Below, piece by piece: positions 1 through 4,875 of a stretch of DNA of 5,718 bases. Position 1 is the first letter of the stretch; each line of letters opens with the position of its first letter. Source of the DNA: Deltaproteobacteria bacterium (GTDB taxonomy: Bacteria > Desulfobacterota > Desulfobacteria > Desulfobacterales > Desulfosalsimonadaceae). Both the position numbers and the translations under genes were made by a program. The notes beneath the pieces are model-generated. The model was not told the origin of the DNA. It saw only the letters and a program-made list of their open reading frames with translations, and searched no databases. Location: assembly GCA_024280875.1 (NCBI GenBank), contig JAJRPH010000047.1:1-5718 (forward strand), in the 5' to 3' direction.

Positions 1-20
1 ATCAGAAGGAGGTCATTCGC

Positions 21-518
21 ATGTTGCATAAAATGACCATCGGCGGACTGGCAATGGACCCATCATCTAATGCCCCGATCCTTATATTAAACTCTGTTGA
101 TGAAGAGTTCTCAATTCCGATCTGGATCGGGCTGCTGGAAGCCGCCTCAATTGCATCCGTATTACAGAATATATCCTTTGACCGTCCGATGACCCATGAT
201 CTGTTTAAAAATTTTATTAAAACAGTGAATACAAACGTCACTAAAATTGAAGTATGTGATCTCAAAGATAATACGTTTTATGCAAAAATTTATTGCATTT
301 CAAAGGATGGCGAATTTATTTTAGATGCGCGCCCGAGTGATGCCATTGCACTGGCATTACGTCTTAAGGCGGAAATTTTTGTGGATGATTCGGTGGTAGA
401 GAGCCTGAAGGTTAAAAACGGAGAATATGAGATCGTCGATGACAGTGACCAGGGAAAAAAATGGGAAAAGTACCTTAAAGATCTTTCCCCTGAGGATTTT
501 GGCAAATACAAAGTTTGA
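21..518 (+). CDS. Bifunctional nuclease family protein (BFN/DUF151)
   Basis: The 165-residue protein matches the BFN/DUF151 family. Some members have reported DNase/RNase activity, but the cellular role in bacteria is not settled. The family signature is clear: IPIWIGLLEAASI at residues 32-44, RPMTHDLF at 55-62, and the hallmark DARPSDAIALAL at 102-113 followed by a hydrophobic strand ending in VDD (121-123). The acidic C-terminus ending FGKYKV resembles the usual family ending as I recall it, so the protein looks full length. The start is set by AGAAGGAGGT at positions 4-13, seven bases before the ATG. There is no signal peptide or membrane segment, so it is probably cytoplasmic. In related bacteria, from memory, this gene often follows miaB, which would lie outside the window. 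The stop codon touches the palindromic element at 517-643. Family assignment is firm; the substrate is unknown. Confidence 0.93.
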   Translation: MLHKMTIGGLAMDPSSNAPILILNSVDEEFSIPIWIGLLEAASIASVLQNISFDRPMTHDLFKNFIKTVNTNVTKIEVCDLKDNTFYAKIYCISKDGEFILDARPSDAIALALRLKAEIFVDDSVVESLKVKNGEYEIVDDSDQGKKWEKYLKDLSPEDFGKYKV

Positions 519-643
519 TGGCTTCGTTAAAAGTCCCATCTACTGCGTTGTAGCAATTTTTCAGACACTCAAGATACTCCATGTATGATTTCGAGCCTGA
601 AAAATAACTACGCCTTGCATATGGAACTTTTAACTTATCCATC
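517..643. repeat. Palindromic repeat element, copy 1
   Basis: A 127-bp near-palindrome running from GATGG to CCATC, centred at position 580. The left arm GTTAAAAGTCC (526-536) pairs with GGAACTTTTAAC (623-634). The inner arms around CGTTGTAGCAATTTTTCAG pair with CTGAAAAATAACTACG (598-613), and the apex is ATAC-TCCAT-GTAT (574-586). It shares its left end (20 of 21 bases at 516-536 versus 1377-1397), a right-arm block (18 of 21 bases at 611-631 versus 1470-1490) and its central apex architecture with copy 2. A weaker match to copy 2's right end (CTATTTTTAAGTG) suggests the element may extend to about 660. It starts inside the stop codon of the upstream nuclease-family gene. No ORF of its own is visible, so it is non-autonomous. 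Confidence 0.85.
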
Positions 644-701
644 CAGCTATTTTTAAGTGAACATCCAGTTTAATTCACTGGCAAATAGAAAAGATTAGAT
701 T

Positions 702-1358
702 ATGATTGACCTTCATTCGCATTCGATTTTCAGTGACGGGGTTTTAATTCCGGCTGAACTGGCCAGACGAGCGGAACATAAAGGACTCCAGGCGATTGGT
801 ATCACGGACCATGGGGATCTTTCTAATATTGATTTTATTATTCCAAGACTTGTTGCGGTCGCAGAGGCATTGAATCCCGTATTACATATTCAAATTATAC
901 CCGGCATTGAAATAACGCATGTCCCGCCATCTTTAATCGGTGATACGATTGCAAAATCAAGAGATCTGGGTGCGAAAATAGTGCTTGTTCACGGAGAAAC
1001 CATTGCCGAACCGGTGGCCAAAGGAACCAATCGTGCGGCCATAGATGCCGGTGTCGATATCCTTGCCCATCCTGGGTTAATTTCTGAAGCAGATGTCCGG
1101 ACGGCAAAAGATAAAAACGTGCTGCTCGAAATTACTGCACGCCAAGGCCACTCCCTGACGAACGGACATGTTGCGCGCCTGGCTGAAAAAAACGGCACAA
1201 AAATGATTATAAATACGGACACTCACGCTCCTGGAGATCTGATTGACGATGAAGCGGCCAAACAGATTATTCATGGTGCCGGTTTAAATGAAGCGTATTT
1301 TGTAAAAATGCAGGAAAATGCAGCGGCATTGATTCAAAAAGTCTGTCGTGTTGATTAA
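702..1358 (+). CDS. PHP-domain metal-dependent hydrolase (histidinol-phosphatase-like)
   Basis: The 218-residue protein is a compact, complete PHP domain, the fold of histidinol phosphatases, YcdX-type phosphatases and the polymerase exonuclease module. All expected metal ligands can be placed: HSH at residues 5-7, D12 in FSDG, H37 in GITDHGD, E70 in PGIEIT, H97 in LVHGE, H123 in ILAHPG, and D173/H175 in NTDTH. This predicts a trinuclear metal site and phosphoesterase activity, but the physiological substrate cannot be read from sequence; histidinol phosphate is one option. No signal peptide is seen. The start ATG is the only good one before the HxH motif, although the Shine-Dalgarno (AAAGATTAGA region, 690-699) is weak. 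The gene sits between two same-orientation palindromic elements, and its stop codon lies inside a hairpin (1350-1374). No link to the aromatic operon downstream is evident. Confidence 0.9.
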   Translation: MIDLHSHSIFSDGVLIPAELARRAEHKGLQAIGITDHGDLSNIDFIIPRLVAVAEALNPVLHIQIIPGIEITHVPPSLIGDTIAKSRDLGAKIVLVHGETIAEPVAKGTNRAAIDAGVDILAHPGLISEADVRTAKDKNVLLEITARQGHSLTNGHVARLAEKNGTKMIINTDTHAPGDLIDDEAAKQIIHGAGLNEAYFVKMQENAAALIQKVCRVD

Positions 1359-1374
1359 AATTTTTTTAATCAAC
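1350..1374 (+). terminator. AT-rich hairpin overlapping PHP gene stop (possible weak terminator)
   Basis: A perfect 11-bp inverted repeat, GTTGATTAAAA (1350-1360) and TTTTAATCAAC (1364-1374), with a TTT loop. It includes the TAA stop of the PHP gene. The stem is AT-rich and no T-tract follows, so as a rho-independent terminator it is weak; it could instead protect the 3' end of the mRNA. Its 3' arm overlaps the left 9-bp direct repeat that flanks palindromic copy 2. Confidence 0.45.
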
Positions 1375-1378
1375 AATG
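1370..1378 (+). repeat. 9-bp direct repeat, left (putative target-site duplication)
   Basis: TCAACAATG here is repeated exactly at 1527-1535. The two copies bracket palindromic element copy 2, as a target-site duplication left by transposition would. A 9-bp match at both edges is unlikely by chance but was not tested statistically. Confidence 0.6.
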
Positions 1379-1526
1379 ATGGCTTCGTAAAAAGTCCAAA
1401 TTCTGTGTTGCGCTTCATCCTTCGTTTCTTCATGGTACGCTAAGTACAAATCATCACTCAGGATTTGCGCGCCTTGAATTTGGAGCTTTTTTCTTTGCCA
1501 GCGAAATCTGACTTTTTACAAGTTTG
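1379..1526. repeat. Palindromic MITE-like element, copy 2
   Basis: A 148-bp element between two 9-bp direct repeats. The palindromic core (1378-1502) runs from GATGG to CCAGC and is centred near 1440, with apex GTAC-GCTAA-GTAC (1435-1447). The outermost inverted repeat is GTAAAAAGTC (1387-1396) against GACTTTTTAC (1510-1519). A second pairing uses the AAAAAGTCCAAATTC arm against GAATTTGGAGCTTTTTT. It shares left end, right arm and central hairpin with copy 1, with many differences between, so the copies are old or the family is diverse. There is no transposase or convincing ORF inside; if it moves it needs a transposase supplied elsewhere. From memory, similar sequences beginning GGCTTCGTAAAAAGTC are dispersed in Desulfobacteraceae genomes. 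Confidence 0.82.
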
Positions 1527-1535
1527 TCAACAATG
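1527..1535 (+). repeat. 9-bp direct repeat, right (putative target-site duplication)
   Basis: TCAACAATG, identical to 1370-1378, directly after the right end of palindromic copy 2. Together they suggest insertion just downstream of the PHP gene and just upstream of the aromatic-operon promoter region. Confidence 0.6.
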
Positions 1536-1546
1536 TATAAAAAAAC

Positions 1547-1574
1547 TTGACATTTAATTTAGAATCGTTGAAAT
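1547..1574 (+). promoter_or_regulatory. Candidate sigma-70 promoter for the aromatic operon leader
   Basis: A perfect -35 hexamer TTGACA (1547-1552) is followed after 16 bases by TGAAAT (1569-1574), which matches four of six -10 positions. Transcription would start near 1581, giving a leader of about 285 bases before aroA'. An alternative is TTGAAA (1568-1573) with TATAAA (1593-1598), whose spacer of 19 is rather long. Either serves the leader peptide at 1644. The -10 choice is uncertain; that a promoter lies between 1536 and 1620 is likely because the attenuator needs one upstream. Confidence 0.45.
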
Positions 1575-1618
1575 TGATTTCCACGTTATTTTTATAAATT
1601 TAATTCTAATTTCAAACG
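1566..1618. repeat. Inverted repeat in the promoter/early leader region
   Basis: CGTTGAAATT (1566-1575) is complementary to AATTTCAAACG (1608-1618) apart from one bulged base, with 32 bases between. It spans the candidate promoter elements. It could be an operator for a dimeric regulator, or simply an AT-rich coincidence; no known operator consensus is recognised. Confidence 0.25.
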
Positions 1619-1643
1619 TTATGAAAGAGACAAGTCAATAAAA

Positions 1644-1733
1644 ATGAAACTCAACACAGGCATAAATTTTGAATTTTATTTTTGGTATTTTAGCTATTTT
1701 TATTTTTACGCCAAGGGTCTGCCTGTGCGATAG
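1644..1733 (+). CDS. Aromatic-rich leader peptide of the attenuator (29 aa)
   Basis: A 29-codon ORF ending in TAG followed directly by an in-frame TAA. Residues 9-22 read FEFYFWYFSYFYFY: twelve aromatics in fourteen (6 Phe, 5 Tyr, 1 Trp), broken only by one Glu and one Ser. All Phe codons are TTT. This is the hallmark of an attenuation leader peptide: ribosomes stall here when charged Phe-, Tyr- or Trp-tRNA is scarce. It precedes two intrinsic terminators and an operon making chorismate and phenylalanine precursors, so content and position agree. The ribosome binding site is weak (AAAGAGA at 1624-1630, 13 bases upstream). A six-codon ORF (1621-1641) ends two bases before this ATG and might couple translation. 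The reading frame has no other start upstream. The peptide itself probably has no function beyond being translated. Confidence 0.9.
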   Translation: MKLNTGINFEFYFWYFSYFYFYAKGLPVR

Positions 1734-1773
1734 TAAGTAAAACAACTAAAAACACAAAGCCGCGGGCAGCCCC
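1655..1773 (+). promoter_or_regulatory. Ribosome-mediated attenuator: pause and antiterminator pairings
   Basis: Three mutually exclusive pairings can be drawn. Segment 1 (CACAGGCA, 1655-1662, in leader codons 4-7) is perfectly complementary to segment 2 (TGCCTGTG, 1720-1727, near the end of the leader ORF), looping out the aromatic codons. Segment 2, extended to 1715-1727, also pairs with segment 3 (1761-1773): GGG with CCC, one T/C mismatch, then nine pairs including two G-U. Segment 3 overlaps the 5' arm of the first terminator. A ribosome stalled in the aromatic codons leaves segment 2 free to hold segment 3, so transcription continues. A ribosome that reaches the stop at 1731-1733 covers segment 2, so the terminator forms. 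Unlike the E. coli trp and phe leaders, segment 1 lies before the control codons, so the part played by 1:2 during a late stall is unclear. Confidence 0.82.
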
Positions 1774-1794
1774 AAAAGCCCGCGGCTTTTTTTT
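1756..1794 (+). terminator. Intrinsic terminator T1 of the attenuator (segments 3:4)
   Basis: A perfect 12-bp, GC-rich stem, AAAGCCGCGGGC (1756-1767) with GCCCGCGGCTTT (1778-1789), a 10-base loop and a run of eight T (1787-1794). This is a strong rho-independent terminator. It lies after a leader peptide and 71 bases before the aroA' start with no gene in between, so it must be bypassed for the operon to be expressed. Its 5' arm is the target of the antiterminator. Confidence 0.95.
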
Positions 1795-1810
1795 ATTAAA
1801 AAAGCCGTGG
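1780..1810 (+). promoter_or_regulatory. Second antiterminator pairing (segments 4:5)
   Basis: The 3' arm and T-tract of T1 (1780-1792) can pair with the 5' arm of T2 (1798-1810). This gives 13 consecutive pairs, one of them G-U, with a 5-base loop. The hairpin cannot coexist with T1 or with T2 and is not followed by a T-tract. If the antiterminator 2:3 releases segment 4, this hairpin would disable T2 as well. Formation is inferred from complementarity only. Confidence 0.6.
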
Positions 1811-1836
1811 AGAAAAAAGTCTTCACGGCTTTTTTT
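1798..1836 (+). terminator. Intrinsic terminator T2, tandem to T1 (segments 5:6)
   Basis: The stem AAAAAAGCCGTGGAG (1798-1812) pairs with CTTCACGGCTTTTTT (1821-1835), 15 bp with one G-U, an 8-base loop and seven T ending at 1836. It lies three bases after the T-run of T1 and 15 bases before the Shine-Dalgarno of aroA'. Its 5' arm resembles that of T1 (AAAGCCG shared), so T2 may have arisen by local duplication or be selected for the 4:5 pairing. It probably gives a second chance to stop transcripts that escape T1. Confidence 0.92.
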
Positions 1837-1851
1837 GTTAATTATCAACCT

Positions 1852-1858
1852 AAAGGAG
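1852..1858 (+). promoter_or_regulatory. Ribosome binding site of aroA'
   Basis: AAAGGAG ends seven bases before the ATG at 1866. It is a strong Shine-Dalgarno outside both terminator stems, so once transcription passes T2 translation should not be blocked. This argues that control is by transcription rather than by occlusion of the ribosome site. Confidence 0.85.
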
Positions 1859-1865
1859 AATCAAA

Positions 1866-2663
1866 ATGACACTTATCGGCAAACACATTCGAATGGAACG
1901 AATTATGGATCGAAACACGGGACGAACAATTATTGTGCCGCTGGATCATGGCGTTTCTGTCGGGCCCATTGATGGAATTAGTGATATCAAGACAACGGTT
2001 GCCAGGGTTGCTGAGGGCCGTGCAAATGCAATCGTCGAACATAAGGGACTGATCGGTGCCGGGCACAGGCGGGGAGGTGCTGATATCGGTCTGATTATTC
2101 ATTTGTCCGCATCCACATCCCTGTCGATGTTTCCTGATGCCAAAACACTTGTTTGTACGGTGGAAGAGGCAATTAAACTGGGAGCGGATGCTGTTTCAAT
2201 TCATGTCAATATCGGAAACGGGCAGGAAAAAGAAATGCTCAATGATTTTGGAAAAGTCAGTTACGCGTGCCGGGAATGGGGAATCCCTCTGCTGGCAATG
2301 ATGTATCCGCGAGGCGAAAAAATCAAAGATGAATATGATGTCGGGGTTGTAAAGCATGCTGCCCGTGTGGGTTGCGAAATGGGGGCGGACATTGTAAAAG
2401 TATCATATACCGGTTCTCCGGAAACTTTTTCAAAGGTTGTTGAAGGCTGTACCGTCCCTGTTGTCATCGCAGGAGGGGCAAAGATGAACTCTGATAGAGA
2501 TATTCTGGAAATGGTGAAAGGCTCCATTGATGCCGGCGGGTCCGGGGTTTCAATCGGTCGAAATGTATTTCAACATAAAAATCCTACACTGATGGTTAAA
2601 GCTATGGCTTCAATCTTATTTGATAATGGGTCTGTTGACGATGCATTAAAAATTCTCGAATAA
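1866..2663 (+). CDS. aroA': 2-amino-3,7-dideoxy-D-threo-hept-6-ulosonate synthase (ADH synthase)
   Basis: This class I aldolase-like enzyme (EC 2.2.1.10) joins L-aspartate 4-semialdehyde to 6-deoxy-5-ketofructose 1-phosphate, the first step of the archaeal-type route to 3-dehydroquinate. The 265-residue protein follows the Methanocaldococcus MJ0400 sequence, as I remember it, over its whole length. Landmarks are VPLDHGVSVGP (24-34), LIIHLSAST (76-84), GADAVSIHVNIG (106-117), AMMYPRG (144-150), ADIVKVSYTG (174-183), PVVIAGG (198-204) and GVSIGRNVFQH (227-237). Expected catalytic residues are K178 (Schiff base), D27 and Y147. The HVNIG and PRG motifs separate it from ordinary fructose-bisphosphate aldolases, though a dual role is known in this superfamily. 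It is the first structural gene after the attenuator, 26 bases before aroB'. The symbol aroA' is the literature name and is not the EPSP synthase aroA. Confidence 0.93.
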   Translation: MTLIGKHIRMERIMDRNTGRTIIVPLDHGVSVGPIDGISDIKTTVARVAEGRANAIVEHKGLIGAGHRRGGADIGLIIHLSASTSLSMFPDAKTLVCTVEEAIKLGADAVSIHVNIGNGQEKEMLNDFGKVSYACREWGIPLLAMMYPRGEKIKDEYDVGVVKHAARVGCEMGADIVKVSYTGSPETFSKVVEGCTVPVVIAGGAKMNSDRDILEMVKGSIDAGGSGVSIGRNVFQHKNPTLMVKAMASILFDNGSVDDALKILE

Positions 2664-2689
2664 CAAATTATATGGAGAGGACATAGCTC

Positions 2690-3685
2690 ATGCGAAAGAT
2701 CTGGGTAAAAATAGATCCCTGGGATAAAGAACTGGTTACCACTGCCATCGAAGGCGGGGCGGATGGAGTGATGGTGCCGTCCGGTTGTTCTGAAAAAGTA
2801 AAAGCGCTCGGGCGCATTGAAACCATATCGGATGACGGTGATATCAAGCCGGATGAAGATGTTGTGGTGTTTAAAATTCAAAGCGGTGAAGATGAAAACG
2901 AAATTGTGAAGTTGTGCCATGACAAAAAGGTAATTCTGGAATGCACGGACTGGTCCATTATTCCGCTGGAAAATTTGATCGCCAAAGGCGCCAATGGCGT
3001 GATTGCCCAGGTTCATAGCCTGGAAGAAGCGGAAACCGCTTTTGGAATTCTTGAAAAAGGCGTTGATCATATCCTTTTCTGCACTGATAATTTTTTGGAG
3101 CTAAAAGACGCGCTTCGTGTACTAAGCGAAAAAACGGATCAGGTTCCATTAAACATAGCTGAAATTACGGAAATCAAACCGGTCGGTATGGGTGATAGGG
3201 TGTGCGTGGATACCTGTACGGAAATGAAAATAGGGGAGGGCATGCTGGTTGGTAATGCCAGTAGCGCCCTTTTCCTGGTTCATTCGGAAAGTATTGCCAA
3301 CCCCTATGTTTCTCCCCGTCCTTTCCGGGTGAATGCCGGAGCAGTGCATGCGTATACAAGAGTGCCCGGCGGTAAGACACGCTATCTTTCAGAACTTTCA
3401 GCCGGTGATCAGGTTTTGATTACTGACTTTACAGGCAACGCAACCGTTGGTACGGTAGGTCGTCTTAAAATCGAAAAACGGCCGTTGATGCTGATTAAAG
3501 CTAAAGTGGCTGGAAAAGAAATCAACACCATTCTTCAGAATGCGGAGACCATTCGGCTCACTGATCCGGATGGACAGCCGGTTTCGGTTGTCAATTTACG
3601 CCCCGGGGATAAAGTGCTGGTAGCTATTGAGGAAAGCGGCAGGCATTTTGGAATGAAGATCAATGAAACAATAACTGAAAAATAA
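2690..3685 (+). CDS. aroB': 3-dehydroquinate synthase II
   Basis: An NAD-dependent enzyme (EC 1.4.1.24) that oxidatively deaminates and cyclises ADH, the product of the preceding gene, to 3-dehydroquinate. It replaces the unrelated AroB. The 331 residues are somewhat shorter than the archaeal MJ1249-type proteins (about 360 from memory). The N-terminal half starts IWVKIDPWDKELVTTAIEGG and is the more variable part. The C-terminal half carries the conserved blocks VGMGDRVCVDTC (165-176), GEGMLVGNASSALFLVHSE (182-200), PRPFRVNAGAVHAY (209-222), LRPGDKVLV (303-311) and GRHFGMKINETI (317-328). GGAGAGG at 2674-2680 sets the start, nine bases upstream. Adjacency to ADH synthase is the diagnostic gene pair of this pathway, and the gap of 19 bases to pheA supports one transcript. 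Nothing suggests a broken gene. Confidence 0.94.
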   Translation: MRKIWVKIDPWDKELVTTAIEGGADGVMVPSGCSEKVKALGRIETISDDGDIKPDEDVVVFKIQSGEDENEIVKLCHDKKVILECTDWSIIPLENLIAKGANGVIAQVHSLEEAETAFGILEKGVDHILFCTDNFLELKDALRVLSEKTDQVPLNIAEITEIKPVGMGDRVCVDTCTEMKIGEGMLVGNASSALFLVHSESIANPYVSPRPFRVNAGAVHAYTRVPGGKTRYLSELSAGDQVLITDFTGNATVGTVGRLKIEKRPLMLIKAKVAGKEINTILQNAETIRLTDPDGQPVSVVNLRPGDKVLVAIEESGRHFGMKINETITEK

Positions 3686-3704
3686 TTCAGGAAATTTTAA
3701 CAGC

Positions 3705-4802
3705 ATGAATGATACTGATAGTAACCAGGCGGACACTAAAATCAGTCAATTGCGACTTGCCATCAACAAAATTGACGAATCAATTCTGGACTTAATTAAT
3801 AAACGGTTGTTAATCGCAAAAGAGATCGGGGATATTAAAAAAGAAAAGGGCAACTTTGTCTATGACAAATCCCGTGAAAATCAAGTCATGCAGCGACTGA
3901 ACGATCTTAATAAAGGGCCTCTTAAGCGTCAGGCGCTTCATCAGATTTTTACGGATGTTATTTCCGCTTCCCGAGAGATCCAAACACCGACGAAGATATC
4001 TTATCTTGGCCCGGATGCAACATTTACACATATTGCCGCCATGGAACTTTTTGGCCATTCGTCGATATACATTCCGCAAACCGGAATTCGTGATGTATTT
4101 ATCGACGTGAGCAAAGGCAAGTGTGATTATGGCGTTGTTCCGGTTGAAAATTCCATTGAAGGGGCCATTAATCATACCCTGGATCTTTTTTTCGAATCTG
4201 ATCTGAAGATCTGTGCTGAAAAATATTTAAATATTTCACACGCGGTTTTGTCCGGATCAAGCTCAATCAAGGATATTGAATTAATTTATTCGCACCCACA
4301 GGCACTCGCTCAGTGCCGGGGCTGGATACGAAAGAATCTTCCCAATGCCGTCTTGATCGAATGCAACAGCACAGCGCTTGCAGCACAAAAAGCGTCGAAG
4401 GAAGAAAAAACTGCGGCAATCGCCAACAGTGAAGCAGCCCACATTTACGGGCTTCAGATTCTTGAGACCAACATTGAAGATCACTCAAACAATATTACGC
4501 GATTCCTGTTGATCGGAAAGGATGAGCCGAGCCCAACTGGCTGTGACAGGACATCCATAATGTTTGTCATTTCTCATGTCCCTGGTGCATTGTTTAAAAT
4601 TCTTGAGCCGATTGCCGAGTCAGGCATCAACATGTCGAAAATGGAATCACGCCCGACAAAACACGAAAACTGGAGTTATTTCTTTTTTGTTGATTTTGAC
4701 GGACATATTGCAGATGAAAAAATCAAACATACTATTGACCGGATGAAACCGTACTGCAAATATATTAAATGGCTGGGTTCCTATCCCAGATCCCAGGCAT
4801 GA
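3705..4802 (+). CDS. pheA: Bifunctional chorismate mutase / prephenate dehydratase
   Basis: Converts chorismate to prephenate and then to phenylpyruvate, the committed branch to phenylalanine. The 365 residues hold three parts. An AroQ-type mutase spans about 12-95, with R17, R34, K45, D54, R57, E58, S89 and Q93 at the positions known from the E. coli P-protein. A prephenate dehydratase domain spans about 97-272, with KISYLGPDATFTHIAA, VPVENSIEG (145-153), SHPQALAQC (196-204) and the catalytic NNITRF (262-267). A C-terminal ACT domain spans about 282-360, with GALFKIL (294-300) and ESRP (314-317), the motifs that bind phenylalanine for feedback inhibition. All three parts look intact. A modest site, CAGGAA at 3688-3693, precedes the ATG by 11 bases. 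The gene lies 19 bases after aroB' and under the attenuator upstream. No tyrosine-branch dehydrogenase is visible before the window ends. Confidence 0.96.
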   Translation: MNDTDSNQADTKISQLRLAINKIDESILDLINKRLLIAKEIGDIKKEKGNFVYDKSRENQVMQRLNDLNKGPLKRQALHQIFTDVISASREIQTPTKISYLGPDATFTHIAAMELFGHSSIYIPQTGIRDVFIDVSKGKCDYGVVPVENSIEGAINHTLDLFFESDLKICAEKYLNISHAVLSGSSSIKDIELIYSHPQALAQCRGWIRKNLPNAVLIECNSTALAAQKASKEEKTAAIANSEAAHIYGLQILETNIEDHSNNITRFLLIGKDEPSPTGCDRTSIMFVISHVPGALFKILEPIAESGINMSKMESRPTKHENWSYFFFVDFDGHIADEKIKHTIDRMKPYCKYIKWLGSYPRSQA

Positions 4803-4875
4803 TGGAAATATATATCTGAGCGACCGTGAGAAAGCGTATAGAAATTAACGAAGCAGACAAATGAGATGGGAACCC

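Noticed and set aside
656..679. Inverted repeat AGTGAA/TTCACT upstream of the PHP gene as a possible operator.
   Set aside because: Only six bases per arm, no matching promoter hexamers around it, and it borders the degraded end of repeat copy 1.
1430..1447. ATGGTACGC resembles part of the T-box antiterminator motif, and the leader has tandem hairpins.
   Set aside because: It lies at the apex of the palindromic repeat, upstream of the candidate promoter, and lacks the full T-box sequence and specifier stem. The aromatic leader peptide explains the control better.
1756..1836. Tandem terminators as simple terminators for the PHP gene upstream.
   Set aside because: They lie about 400 bases past the PHP stop, after a promoter-like site and the aromatic leader ORF, and their arms pair with the leader; an attenuator explains all of these.
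2570..3070. Long minus-strand ORF of 166 codons.
   Set aside because: It lies antisense to the well-supported ADH synthase and DHQ synthase II genes, has no recognisable domain and no ribosome site; it is a shadow of the coding frame.
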